Part shown: positions 34,480 to 45,064 of the stretch, piece after piece
Numbering within the stretch: position 1 is the first letter of the stretch
How the letters are laid out: each line of letters begins with the position of its first letter
Assembly (NCBI RefSeq): GCF_030817655.1
Contig: NZ_JAUSZM010000003.1
Span: 1,550,001 to 1,614,000, forward strand
Source: Streptomyces sp. V4I2
GTDB taxonomy: Bacteria > Actinomycetota > Actinomycetes > Streptomycetales > Streptomycetaceae
Direction of reading: 5' to 3'
DNA length: 64,000 nt
Made by a program: the position numbers and the translations under genes
Notes under the pieces: model-generated
Told to the model about the DNA's origin: nothing
Seen by the model: the letters and a program-made list of their open reading frames with translations, nothing else
The model's database searches: none

Positions 34480-35559
34480 CTACAGCGTCCACCACTCCGT
34501 CCGCTGTGGCTGTGTCCGCAGGGGCTCTCCCACCTCGTGCATGTGGCGCAGAGCCTGTCGGTAGGAGTCGACGAGCCCGGTCTCCGCATAGGGGATACCC
34601 AACTCCCTGCAGTGGGCGCGCACCAGAGGCCGGGCCAGCCGCAGATGGGGGCGGGGCATGCTGGGAAACAGATGGTGCTCGATCTGGTAGTTGAGGCCGC
34701 CGAGGAACCAGTCGGTCACCGCGCCGCCACGGATGTTGCGCGAGGTGAGCACCTGCCGGCGCAGGTGGCCCCACGGCTCGCCGCTCGGGTCCGGCATCTC
34801 CATGCCCTTGTGGTTGGGCGCGAAGGACAGCCCCAGGTGCAGGCCGAAGAGGGCGTGGTGGAGGGCGGCGAACGCGAGTGCCCTGCCGGGGGACATGGAG
34901 GTGAGCAGCAGCGTCGCGTATCCCACGACATGGCTCACCAGCAGCACGGCCTCCACGGACCGCTCGCCGGGCGACTGACGCCGCAGATCCCGGAATCCCT
35001 GGACCTTGAGGGCCACGCCTTCGAGGAGGGTGAGCGGGAAGAACAGCCAGGCCTGGTTGCGGGTGAGCCAGCGCCTGAAGCCCTTCCGGTCCGCCGCCTG
35101 CTCACCGGTGAAGACGAGGACGTCGGCGACGACATCGGGGTCCTTGTCGATGTGGTTGGGGTTGGCGTGGTGGCGGTTGTGCTTGTGGTTCCACCAGGAG
35201 TAGCTCATCCCGAGCAGCAGATTGGCGTGGACGAGTCCGATGAGGCGGGCGGCTGTCTTGTTGCCGGTGATCTGTGAGTGACCGGCGTCGTGGCCTATGA
35301 ACGCGGTACGCGCCGAGAACACGGCGAGCAGCGGTGCGAGGAGCAGCGTCCACCAGGAGCCACCGGTCAGGACGATGCCGGTGACGACGGCGGCGAGGGC
35401 CAGTGCGTTGAGAGCGATGCGCCGCGCGTACCAGCCGTACCGGCGCTCCAGGAGGTCCTGGCTCTTCACGGTGCGCAGGAGGGGCGTGAACTCGCTTCCG
35501 CCCGAGGTGGAGCGGGGCGTCGCCCGGGGGTTGGCTTCGATCGCGGCGGTCTGGGGCAT
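34480..35559 (-). CDS. Acyl-lipid (front-end) fatty acid desaturase
   Basis: A 359-residue di-iron membrane enzyme. The three histidine boxes are complete: HDAGH (about 89), HNRHH (about 126) and QIEHH (about 289). The Q in the third box points to delta-5/6-type front-end desaturases rather than delta-9. No fused cytochrome b5 domain is present, so a separate electron donor is needed. Three to four hydrophobic segments flank the boxes. It would introduce double bonds into membrane lipids, often linked to cold response. Confidence 0.9.
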   Translation of the reverse strand: MPQTAAIEANPRATPRSTSGGSEFTPLLRTVKSQDLLERRYGWYARRIALNALALAAVVTGIVLTGGSWWTLLLAPLLAVFSARTAFIGHDAGHSQITGNKTAARLIGLVHANLLLGMSYSWWNHKHNRHHANPNHIDKDPDVVADVLVFTGEQAADRKGFRRWLTRNQAWLFFPLTLLEGVALKVQGFRDLRRQSPGERSVEAVLLVSHVVGYATLLLTSMSPGRALAFAALHHALFGLHLGLSFAPNHKGMEMPDPSGEPWGHLRRQVLTSRNIRGGAVTDWFLGGLNYQIEHHLFPSMPRPHLRLARPLVRAHCRELGIPYAETGLVDSYRQALRHMHEVGEPLRTQPQRTEWWTL

Positions 35560-35717
35560 GTCTGGACTCCGGCTCTCTCAGAAACGGGCTGACCTGAGGA
35601 AACGTACGGATCCGCGACCTGAGGCGACCATCCGGCAACCCCCCGGGTAGGGCCGGGGGCCAGCACCGCCCGGGGAGGGGGCTGACGACACCTCCGACGA
35701 GAAGTGACTCAGGCCAC

Positions 35718-38657
35718 GTGCCGGACTTGCCGGGTGCGCGCTCGACGTGCTGTACCCTCGACGATCCACAAGTAGTCAAATTTGAGGAATACGGCATTTC
35801 TGTGCAGAGGATTTCCGCGGGACCCCCCTCCGAGATCTCCGAACTCACCCACTGTTGTGCCGTCTTCGTGCCCGGCGACCCGGCACGCACCGGCAGTGTC
35901 GCCTTCTGGCGGCCTGACGGCGAAGTTCCTCCTGCCGTCGAGGCGGGGTCCGTCGAGGACCTGGCCGTCGTCCTGCCCGGTGACGACGGTGTCGAGCTGG
36001 TGAGCGTGCCGGCCGTCCTGCTGCCGGTGCACGCCGCGCTGCCGGTGCTCACGCGCGCGCGTGCCTCCGAAGAGACACACCGGGCGCCCGCATTCTGGAG
36101 TGCGGCTGCCGTGCTGGCCCTGCACCTCGCGGCACGCGGCCTGCTGCTCCCCGGCCTCTCCCCGCTCGACCACGACGCCTGGCGCACGGGTCCCCTGGGC
36201 GCGGCGGACATGGAGCGCATCCGCCGGCTCGCCGCCGCGATGCCGCCCGAGGCGCACGCCGTGCCCTTGGACGGCACCGGCCCCCTGCGCCTGCCCGACC
36301 CGGAGCGGCTGCTGCGCGCCTTCCTGGACGCCGTCGCCGACACACTGCCCCGCTCCCCCGCGGCACCGCTGGTGACCGGCGGGCCCGCCTATGCGGCGCG
36401 GGAACCGCAGCACCTGCCGGAGCAGCGCGAGTGGGCCGCCGATGTCGCCGCGGGCCATGACTCGGGTGTGCGGCTCTCGCTGCGGGTCGAGGTGCCCGGT
36501 CTGGCCGAGGCGCGGGACGACGCGGTGCTGCCGTTCCGGGCCGTGGTGCAGGTGCACAGCGTGAGTGATCCCACGCTCGTCGCGGACGCCGTCGAGGTGT
36601 GGACGGGCGCGGCGGGCGGAAGGTTCGGCCCGCGCGCGCGGATGGACGCCCTGCTCGCACTCCGCCGTGCGGCCCGAGCCTGGCAGGCGCTCGCGCCACT
36701 GCTCTCGGCGTCCGTGCCGGATGCCGTCGAACTCGGCGACGAGGAGGTCACCGAGCTGCTCGGGGAGGGCGCCCGCAGCCTCTTGAGCGCCGGGGTCGAG
36801 GTGCACTGGCCGAAGGAACTGACCCGCGAGCTGACCGCCCGCGCTGTGGTCGGTCCGCCGGACGAGGCGACAGGTCCCGGCAAGGTCTCCGCGGACACAC
36901 CGTCGTTCCTGTCCGCCGACGCGCTGCTCGCCTTCAACTGGCGGTTCGCGCTCGGTGACCAGCGGCTCACACGCGAGGAACTGGACCGGCTCGCCGAGGC
37001 CGACCGCCCCGTCGTACGACTGCGCGACCAGTGGGTCCTGGTCGACCCCGAGGAGGTGCTCCGCGCTCGCGCCCAGCAGGACCGCAAGGTGACACCCATC
37101 GACGCGCTGAGTGCCGCTCTGACGGGCTCCACGGAGGTCGACGGCCTCCGGGTGGACGTCCATCCCACGGGCTGGCTGGCGGCACTGCGGGAGCGTCTCG
37201 CGGACCCCGAGGCGCAGGAGCCGGTCGCACAGCCCGCCGCTCTCGCCGCCACGCTGCGGGACTATCAGCGGCGGGGTCTGAGCTGGCTGGCCCGGACGAC
37301 CTCCCTGGGCCTGGGGTGCTGTCTGGCCGACGACATGGGACTCGGCAAGACCATCACCCTGATCGCGTTGCATCTGCACCGGCAGACCGACGCCGAGTCC
37401 GCCGGCCCCACGCTCGTGGTGTGCCCGACGTCCCTGATGGGCAACTGGCAGCGCGAGATCGAGAAGTTCGCGCCCGGCACCCCCGTGCGCCGCTTCCACG
37501 GATCGCGCCGCAGCCTGGACGACCTGGCCGACGGGGAGTTCGTCCTCACGACGTACGGCACGATGCGCCTGGACGCGCGCCGGCTGGGCGAGGTGCCGTG
37601 GGGCATGGTCGTGGCGGACGAGGCCCAGCATGTGAAGAATCCGTACTCCGCGACCGCCCGGGAGCTGCGCTCGATCGGCGCACGCGCGCGCGTGGCGCTC
37701 ACCGGCACGCCGGTGGAGAACAACCTGTCCGAGCTGTGGGCGATCCTCGACTGGACCACCCCGGGTCTGCTGGGCCGGCTCGGCACCTTCCGAGCGCGGT
37801 ACGCACAGCCCGTCGAGGCCGGCCTGGACCCGGCTGCCGCGCAGCGGCTCGCCCGGCTCGTACGCCCCTTCCTGCTGCGCCGCCGCAAGTCGGATCCGGG
37901 GATCGCTCCGGAACTGCCGCCGAAGACCGAGACCGACCGGGCCGTGTCCCTGACCCTCGAACAGACGGGCCTGTACGAGGCGGTGGTGCGCGAGACCCTC
38001 GCGGAGATCTCCCGCGCCGACGACATGGCACGGCGCGGGCTGATCGTGAAGCTGCTGACGGGGCTCAAGCAGATCTGCAACCATCCGGCGCAGTTCCTCA
38101 AGGAGGAGCGGCCGACGATCGCCGGGCGCTCCGGGAAGCTGGAGCTGCTGGACGAACTCCTCGACACCGTCCTCTCCGAGGGGGCGAGCGTTCTCGTCTT
38201 CACGCAGTACGTGCAGATGGCCCGGCTCGTCGAGCGGCACCTGGCGGCCCGCGGTACGCCCTCCCAGTTCCTGCACGGGGGCACGCCCGTCCACGAACGG
38301 GAGGCGATGGTGCAGCGCTTCCAGGACGGTGAAGTCCCTGTCTTCCTGCTGTCGTTGAAGGCAGCGGGCACGGGGCTGAACCTCACCCGGGCCGAGCATG
38401 TCGTGCACTACGACCGCTGGTGGAACCCGGCCGTCGAGGCGCAGGCCACCGACCGCGCGTACCGCATCGGCCAGACCCGGCCCGTGCAGGTGCACCGGCT
38501 GATCACGGAGGGGACCATCGAGGACCGCATCGCCGAGATGCTCAGCCGCAAGCAGGAGTTGGCGGACGCGGTACTCGGCGCGGGCGAGGCGGCGCTCACG
38601 GAACTGACGGACGCGGAACTGGCCGATCTGGTCGAACTGCGAGGGGGCGCACGATGA
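35718..38657 (+). CDS. SNF2/SWI2-family helicase-like ATPase
   Basis: A 979-residue protein. An N-terminal 420-residue region of unknown fold is followed by a complete SNF2 core: motif I DDMGLGKT (about 537), motif II ADEAQHVKN (about 633), motif III ALTGTPVENN, and motif VI ATDRAYRIGQTRPV (about 911). Such RapA-like ATPases translocate on DNA or remodel nucleoprotein. The GTG at 35718 is the longest start; a GTG at 35802 follows a weaker site and may be real. Its stop overlaps the next ATG, so it is coupled to the SWIM protein. Confidence 0.9.
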   Translation: MPDLPGARSTCCTLDDPQVVKFEEYGISVQRISAGPPSEISELTHCCAVFVPGDPARTGSVAFWRPDGEVPPAVEAGSVEDLAVVLPGDDGVELVSVPAVLLPVHAALPVLTRARASEETHRAPAFWSAAAVLALHLAARGLLLPGLSPLDHDAWRTGPLGAADMERIRRLAAAMPPEAHAVPLDGTGPLRLPDPERLLRAFLDAVADTLPRSPAAPLVTGGPAYAAREPQHLPEQREWAADVAAGHDSGVRLSLRVEVPGLAEARDDAVLPFRAVVQVHSVSDPTLVADAVEVWTGAAGGRFGPRARMDALLALRRAARAWQALAPLLSASVPDAVELGDEEVTELLGEGARSLLSAGVEVHWPKELTRELTARAVVGPPDEATGPGKVSADTPSFLSADALLAFNWRFALGDQRLTREELDRLAEADRPVVRLRDQWVLVDPEEVLRARAQQDRKVTPIDALSAALTGSTEVDGLRVDVHPTGWLAALRERLADPEAQEPVAQPAALAATLRDYQRRGLSWLARTTSLGLGCCLADDMGLGKTITLIALHLHRQTDAESAGPTLVVCPTSLMGNWQREIEKFAPGTPVRRFHGSRRSLDDLADGEFVLTTYGTMRLDARRLGEVPWGMVVADEAQHVKNPYSATARELRSIGARARVALTGTPVENNLSELWAILDWTTPGLLGRLGTFRARYAQPVEAGLDPAAAQRLARLVRPFLLRRRKSDPGIAPELPPKTETDRAVSLTLEQTGLYEAVVRETLAEISRADDMARRGLIVKLLTGLKQICNHPAQFLKEERPTIAGRSGKLELLDELLDTVLSEGASVLVFTQYVQMARLVERHLAARGTPSQFLHGGTPVHEREAMVQRFQDGEVPVFLLSLKAAGTGLNLTRAEHVVHYDRWWNPAVEAQATDRAYRIGQTRPVQVHRLITEGTIEDRIAEMLSRKQELADAVLGAGEAALTELTDAELADLVELRGGAR

Positions 38658-39922
38658 ACGAGTACGAGGGTGACCCGGAGCGCACGTTCGCCGCGCTGCC
38701 TCCCGCGCACGGGACGGGTTTCGCGCAGACGTGGTGGGGCCGGGCCTGGCTGAAGGCCCTGGAGGACACGGCACTGGACTCCCAGCAGGTGAAGACGGGC
38801 CGCAGACTCGCGCGTGCGGGAGCCGTCGGCGCGGTGTCGGTGCGTCCGGGGCGCATCACCGCGGTCGTCCAGGACCGCGACGGCACCGCCCGCCGGGCGG
38901 ACGTGCTGCTGGCGGAGCTGACCGGCGAGCAGTGGGACCGCTTCCTCGACATGGCAGTCGAGCGGGCCGGGCACGTGGCGGCGCTGCTGGATCGCGACAT
39001 GCCGCCGCACCTGGTCGAGGACGCGGCAGCGGCCGGCATCGAGCTGCTGCCCGGCGTGGGCGATCTGGAGCCGGAGTGCGACTGCGACGCCTGGGACCAC
39101 TGCGGACACACCGCGGCTCTGTGCCACCAGGTGGCGCGATTGCTGGACCAGGACCCGTTCGTGCTGCTGCTGATGCGTGGACGGGCCGAACGCGCCCTGC
39201 TGGACGCTCTCCAGGAGCGCAGCGCCGCGCCGGCCGAGGAAATCGCCGAACCGGTGGGCGTGGATGCCGCGGAAGCGTACGCGGCCGGGGAGGTCCTGCC
39301 GCCGCTGCCCGCTCTGCCCGAGTTCCCCGAGGAGGCCGGCCCGCCTCCGGCGCTGGACACCGAGGCCCCGCCGGCACCCGGCATCGAGCCGGCAGCCCTG
39401 GAGTTCCTGGCCGCCCGGACGGCTGTGGAGGCCCAACGCCTGCTCGCCGAGGCTCTTGGAGCCGGTCCGGAACCGCATGGGGGCGAAGCGGAGCTGGCGG
39501 TGGCTCAGGATGCCGTGCGCCTGGCCGCAGGCAGCCCCGGGGAGGCCGTGCTGGACCGGCTGGCCGACGGATCCGGGCGCGGCAGGGAGCAGCTGGCCCT
39601 GGCCGTGCGTGCCTGGCGGCACGGAGGCGCGGCCGCGCTGTCGGTGTGCGAGGAGGAGTGGACCGTAGAGGGCGAATCACTCGCACGCGCGCGTGCCGCC
39701 CTGGACTCCGCCTGGGAGGAGGAGGAACGGCCGACGCTGCGGGCGACGGCGAACCGGTGGACCGTCGACGGCGCGAACGGCCAAGTGCGGCTGGGCCGTG
39801 ACGGCCGTTGGTGGCCGTATCGGAAGGAGGGCGGCCGCTGGGTGCCCGCCGGTGGGGCTGCCCAGGATCCCGCGACCGCGCTGGCTTCGGCGGCGGCCGG
39901 CTCCGAGGAAGAGCCCTCCTGA
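38654..39922 (+). CDS. SWIM zinc-finger protein
   Basis: A 422-residue protein. The SWIM motif CDCDAWDHCGHTAALCH (CxCx(n)CxH, about residues 142-158) binds zinc and probably nucleic acid or protein. The N-terminus FAQTWWGRAWLKALED is a hallmark of bacterial SWIM proteins paired with SNF2 ATPases. The remainder is Ala/Glu-rich helical sequence. The ATGA overlap with the SNF2 gene marks a two-gene operon and a likely complex. Its exact cellular role, such as DNA repair or chromosome remodelling, is unproven. Confidence 0.88.
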   Translation: MNEYEGDPERTFAALPPAHGTGFAQTWWGRAWLKALEDTALDSQQVKTGRRLARAGAVGAVSVRPGRITAVVQDRDGTARRADVLLAELTGEQWDRFLDMAVERAGHVAALLDRDMPPHLVEDAAAAGIELLPGVGDLEPECDCDAWDHCGHTAALCHQVARLLDQDPFVLLLMRGRAERALLDALQERSAAPAEEIAEPVGVDAAEAYAAGEVLPPLPALPEFPEEAGPPPALDTEAPPAPGIEPAALEFLAARTAVEAQRLLAEALGAGPEPHGGEAELAVAQDAVRLAAGSPGEAVLDRLADGSGRGREQLALAVRAWRHGGAAALSVCEEEWTVEGESLARARAALDSAWEEEERPTLRATANRWTVDGANGQVRLGRDGRWWPYRKEGGRWVPAGGAAQDPATALASAAAGSEEEPS

Positions 39923-40107
39923 AGGGGCCGCCTCCGGAGCAGGGCTCCCTGGGAGCGGTGCGCCGCGGCGAAGGTCTTCGAAGGCTGCGGCGTGCGGCGT
40001 CGGTCCGACGAGTGGCCGACGTCGCGCGTTCACCTGGCGGTCGTACCCCGTTCCGTGCGAGGCCCAAATCTGGCCGCTGTCAGTGAACTTGCCCCTCAGG
40101 AGGCCCC

Positions 40108-41448
40108 ATGTCCCCGTACGCCACCGGCCGGCGCCGAGTCCACCGTTCCGGCGCGGCGGGCGCACCCCTCGCCGTGCTGGCCGCTCTCGTGGTGGCCTCC
40201 CCGGCCGTCGGCGTCCCGGCCGGGGAGGCGCGGGTCGTGCGTACGGCGACGCTCGGCGACATCCCGCTGGGCGCGTTCAGCAACGCGTTGCTGCCCGGCA
40301 CGGTGGGCGACGACCGGGGCGTGGATCTCGGCGGCATCGGCAGTGACATCTATCCGGCGGGCCGCCAGGGCGAGTTCTGGACGATCACCGACCGCGGACC
40401 CAACGGGCAGATCAAGGTGGACGGCGCCAAGCGCCGCACGTTCCCGGTGCCGGGCTTCGATCCTGCGATCGTGAAGATCCGCGTGTCCGGCGACTCCGTG
40501 AAGGTGCTGGACGCCATCCCGATCACCACCACCTCCGGCAAGCCGGTCACGGGCCTGCCGAACCAGGAGGGGCGCGACGAGGCGCCGTACTCCTATGACG
40601 CGCGGACTCCGGTGTCGTCCAACCCGAACGGCCTGGACACCGAGGGCATCGTGCGGGCCGCGGACGGGAGTTTCTGGCTCGCGGACGAGTACGGGCCGTC
40701 CCTCATCCACGTCTCCGCGCGCGGGAAGGTACTTACGCGGTACGTGCCCGAGGGACTGAATCTCACGGGGACGGACTACCCGGTGGTGGAGGCGCTGCCC
40801 TCCGTTCTGCTGCACCGCAAGATCAACCGCGGCTTCGAGGGGCTCGCCCGACTGCCCTGCGGTGACCTGGTACTGGCCGTCCAGAGCCCGCTGTCCCTGC
40901 CGGACACGGAGTCCGGAGAGGCCTCTCGCACCACCCGCCTGCTGCGTTTCTCGCCGAAGAAGAAGGCGGTCACCGCCGAGTACGCGTACCGCTTCGACCC
41001 CGTCAACGTGGTGGATCCGAGCGAGGACGACACCTCCGAGCTCAAGATCTCCTCGGTGGTGGCCGTGGGCGGGAACCGGCTGCTGGTCGAGGAGCGCACC
41101 GACAAGGCTGCGCGGCTCCAGCTCGTGCGCCTGGACCGCGACGCGAACATCCTGGGCGGCAGGTGGGACGACGACACGACATCTCCGTCGCTGGAGCAGC
41201 TCGACGACCCGGCGGCCTCCGGGGTACCGGTGCTCGCCAAGCGCCTGGTCGTCGACCTGGGCACGGTCGCCGGGGTGCCCGGGAAGATCGAGGGCGTCGC
41301 GCGCGTGGACCACGACACGCTCGCTCTCATCAACGACAACGACTTCGGGATGACGGACGGCGCGGGCGCGTTCGACGCGCAGGGTCGACTGGTCGACAGT
41401 GGGGTGGAGACGACGGTGACGTACGTACGGCTGCCGTATGGCATCTGA
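40108..41448 (+). CDS. Secreted esterase-like phytase-domain protein
   Basis: A 446-residue exported protein. Signal peptide about residues 1-38 (RRRVHRSG... to VGVPAG), then a beta-propeller-like domain: GSDIYPAGRQGEFWTITDRGP, NGLDTEGIVRAADGSFWLADEYGP and GFEGLARLPCGDL are the repeated blades of the esterase-like phytase (PF13449-type) family. DNDFGMTDGAG is the last conserved block. A phosphatase or esterase role outside the cell is inferred. GAGG lies ahead of the ATG. Single gene. Confidence 0.85.
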   Translation: MSPYATGRRRVHRSGAAGAPLAVLAALVVASPAVGVPAGEARVVRTATLGDIPLGAFSNALLPGTVGDDRGVDLGGIGSDIYPAGRQGEFWTITDRGPNGQIKVDGAKRRTFPVPGFDPAIVKIRVSGDSVKVLDAIPITTTSGKPVTGLPNQEGRDEAPYSYDARTPVSSNPNGLDTEGIVRAADGSFWLADEYGPSLIHVSARGKVLTRYVPEGLNLTGTDYPVVEALPSVLLHRKINRGFEGLARLPCGDLVLAVQSPLSLPDTESGEASRTTRLLRFSPKKKAVTAEYAYRFDPVNVVDPSEDDTSELKISSVVAVGGNRLLVEERTDKAARLQLVRLDRDANILGGRWDDDTTSPSLEQLDDPAASGVPVLAKRLVVDLGTVAGVPGKIEGVARVDHDTLALINDNDFGMTDGAGAFDAQGRLVDSGVETTVTYVRLPYGI

Positions 41449-41490
41449 CGTCGAACGAGGTGGGTACGGCCGTCCGACGTCGGCTTATTG

Positions 41491-42015
41491 CTAGGGGAGC
41501 ACGTCCCCGAGTGACGGGATCAGCGATTCGAGGTCGCTCGGGAAGTCGCTCGGCAGCTCGGTGGGGAACTGCGACGGCAACTCGGTGGGCAGGGTGCTGG
41601 GGAGCTCGGTCGGGATGCTGAAGGACGGCGAGGGAGAGCGGCTCGTGCTCGCGCTGCTCTCGGCGGGCGGCTTCTCGTCGGGCGAGTCGTCGTTTCCCGC
41701 CGCCATGAGGACGACCGCTGCGACGGCCACGGCCGCCAGCACGAGCACGGCCAGCAGGACGAACAGCGGGTTCCGGCGCTTTCCGGGGCCACCCGGTGGT
41801 CCGCCCGGTTCGTCGGTCGGGTTCATCGGCTGAGTCGACGAGTAGCCACCGTGTGACGCATCGCCGTACGGCGACGAACCGCCGTACGAGGTCGGTGCAC
41901 TGTGGGTCGGTCCGTTATGGCCGAAGCCTTCGGGTGGCGGTCCGAAACCGTCGCCCGGAGGCGGCGTGTCACCCGGTGGCCCGGGCGGCTGAGGCGGTAC
42001 GGGCGGCATGGCCAT
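41491..42015 (-). CDS. Proline-rich single-pass membrane protein
   Basis: A 174-residue protein. An N-terminal Pro/Gly/Tyr-rich cytoplasmic half (PPVPPQPPGPPGDTPPPGDG) leads to a TM helix about 80-102 after KRRNP, then an extracellular Ser/Thr/Pro tail with repeated PTELPS-type units (PTELPS, PTELPS, PSDFPS). The architecture resembles Streptomyces surface-associated proteins of unknown function. Starts at Met1 (42015) or two codons on (42009). It converges on the phytase-like gene with 42 bp between them. Confidence 0.7.
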   Translation of the reverse strand: MAMPPVPPQPPGPPGDTPPPGDGFGPPPEGFGHNGPTHSAPTSYGGSSPYGDASHGGYSSTQPMNPTDEPGGPPGGPGKRRNPLFVLLAVLVLAAVAVAAVVLMAAGNDDSPDEKPPAESSASTSRSPSPSFSIPTELPSTLPTELPSQFPTELPSDFPSDLESLIPSLGDVLP

Positions 42016-42141
42016 ACCGTCCAGAGTCGCCTCGAAGCGGGCAAGGCGCGAGCCCCGCGCGGAGGTTGATACGGCCTCATGCCTTGGATCGCATGATTCC
42101 GGAACATTCCGCGCGAGGTCGCTCAAGAGCCGACGTCCCTC

Positions 42142-42195
42142 GAGAACGGCAGCTCCGCCGAGAACCGCAGCTCCGTCAAGAACCGTGGCCCCTCA
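42142..42195. repeat. Degenerate 18-bp tandem repeats
   Basis: Two clear 18-bp units (42142-42159, 42160-42177) and a decayed third with the pattern GAGAAC(C/G)GCAGCTCCG lie between the Pro-rich protein gene and xylA. Confidence 0.7.
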
Positions 42196-42207
42196 AGAGC
42201 CAAGGTT

Positions 42208-42222
42208 CCTCAGCAACTGAGG
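42208..42222. terminator. Candidate xylA terminator
   Basis: CCTCAG, a 3-nt loop and CTGAGG form a 6-bp hairpin 34 bp downstream of the xylA stop on its strand. Confidence 0.45.
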
Positions 42223-42256
42223 TTCTTCAGAAAACTGACGGCACGCGCGCGTGCGT

Positions 42257-43540
<1,284 letters not shown>

Positions 43541-44986
43541 ATGTCAGCAGCCGAGGGTCCGCTCGTCGTCGGCGTAGACACGTCCACGCAGTCCACGAAG
43601 GCACTGGTCGTCGACGCGGCGACCGGGCAGGTCGTCGCGAGTGGCCAGGCCCCGCACACGGTGACCGCCGGGACCGGCCGCGAGAGCGACCCGCGTCAGT
43701 GGTGGGACGCCCTGTGCGAGGCCCTGCGCCAGTGCGGGGACGCGGCGCGCGAGGCGGCCGCGGTGTCCATCGGCGGACAGCAGCATGGGCTCGTCACTCT
43801 GGACGCGCGGGGCGAGCCGGTACGCCCGGCCCTACTGTGGAACGACGTGCGCTCGGCGCCGCAGGCCCGGCGGCTGACCGAGGAGCTGGGCGGCGCCAAG
43901 TTCTGGGCCGAACGCACCGGCTCCGTCCTCGCCGCCTCCTTCACGGTCACGAAGTGGGCATGGCTGGCCGAACACGAGCCGGAGGCCGTCCGGGCGGCCA
44001 AGGCCGTACGCCTCCCCCACGACTACCTCACCGAACGCCTCACGGGGCAGGGCACGACCGACCGCGGCGACGCGTCCGGGACCGGCTGGTGGGCCTCGGG
44101 GACGGAGTCGTACGACCCGGAGATCCTCGCCCATGTGGGGCTCGACCCGGCCCTGCTGCCGCGGGTGGTCCGGCCGGGCGAGGTGGCCGGCACCGTGCGC
44201 GACGGCCACGATTTGCCGTTCTCCAAGGGCACCCTGGTCGCCCCCGGCACCGGCGACAACGCCGCCGCCGCACTCGGCCTGGGCCTGCGTCCCGGCTCGC
44301 CGGTGATGAGCCTCGGCACCTCGGGCACGGTCTACGCCGTGTCCAAGCGCCGCCCCACTGACCCCACCGGCACCGTGGCGGGCTTCGCCGACGCCCACGG
44401 CGACTGGCTGCCCCTCGCCTGCACGCTGAACTGCACGCTCGCGGTCGACCGGGTCGCGACCCTGCTGGGCCTCGACCGCGAGGCGGTGGAGCCCACCGCC
44501 GACGTCACCCTGCTCCCCTACCTGGACGGCGAGCGCACCCCGAACCTGCCGAACGCCTCGGGAATCCTGCACGGGCTGCGCCACGACACGACCGGCGGCC
44601 AGCTCCTGCAGGCCGCGTACGACGGTGCCGTGCACGCGTTGCTCGGCGCACTCGACCTGGTCCTCGACGAGGACGCGGACCGCTCGACCCCGCTGCTGCT
44701 GATCGGCGGCGGGGCCCGGGGCACGGCCTGGCAGGAGACCGTACGACGGCTCTCGGGGCGCCCCGTCCAGGTGCCCGAGGCCAAGGAACTGGTCGCGCTC
44801 GGCGCCGCGGCTCAGGCCGCCGGCCTGCTGACCGGCGAGGACCCGGCCGCGGTCGCCCGGCGCTGGAACACGGCCGCCGGTCCGGTGCTCGACGCCGTGC
44901 AGCGGGACGAGGCGACGCTGGCCAGGATCACCGGGGTACTCTCCGACGCGGCGCCGCTGCTGGAGCGGGGGACGGGAGACCACTGA
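43541..44986 (+). CDS. xylB: Xylulokinase
   Basis: A 481-residue FGGY-family sugar kinase. DTSTQSTKALVVD (residues 13-25) is the N-terminal phosphate loop, GGQQHGLV binds substrate, and the C-terminal GTGDNAAAALGLGL and LLIGGGARGTAWQ loops bind ATP. It phosphorylates D-xylulose to feed the pentose phosphate pathway. AGGGAG precedes ATG at 43541. It is followed at 78 bp by the ROK regulator in the same direction. Confidence 0.96.
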   Translation: MSAAEGPLVVGVDTSTQSTKALVVDAATGQVVASGQAPHTVTAGTGRESDPRQWWDALCEALRQCGDAAREAAAVSIGGQQHGLVTLDARGEPVRPALLWNDVRSAPQARRLTEELGGAKFWAERTGSVLAASFTVTKWAWLAEHEPEAVRAAKAVRLPHDYLTERLTGQGTTDRGDASGTGWWASGTESYDPEILAHVGLDPALLPRVVRPGEVAGTVRDGHDLPFSKGTLVAPGTGDNAAAALGLGLRPGSPVMSLGTSGTVYAVSKRRPTDPTGTVAGFADAHGDWLPLACTLNCTLAVDRVATLLGLDREAVEPTADVTLLPYLDGERTPNLPNASGILHGLRHDTTGGQLLQAAYDGAVHALLGALDLVLDEDADRSTPLLLIGGGARGTAWQETVRRLSGRPVQVPEAKELVALGAAAQAAGLLTGEDPAAVARRWNTAAGPVLDAVQRDEATLARITGVLSDAAPLLERGTGDH

Positions 44987-45064
44987 CGGCGCCCCCGGCG
45001 TGCCCCCTCGACCGCCCGACCGACGGGTGACCGACACCGACACCGACCAAGGACGGACGGAGGC

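Noticed and set aside
35709-38774. A minus-strand open frame of about 1,000 codons opposite the SNF2 gene
   Set aside because: Same cause; no motif, and it covers the complete SNF2 core on the other strand.
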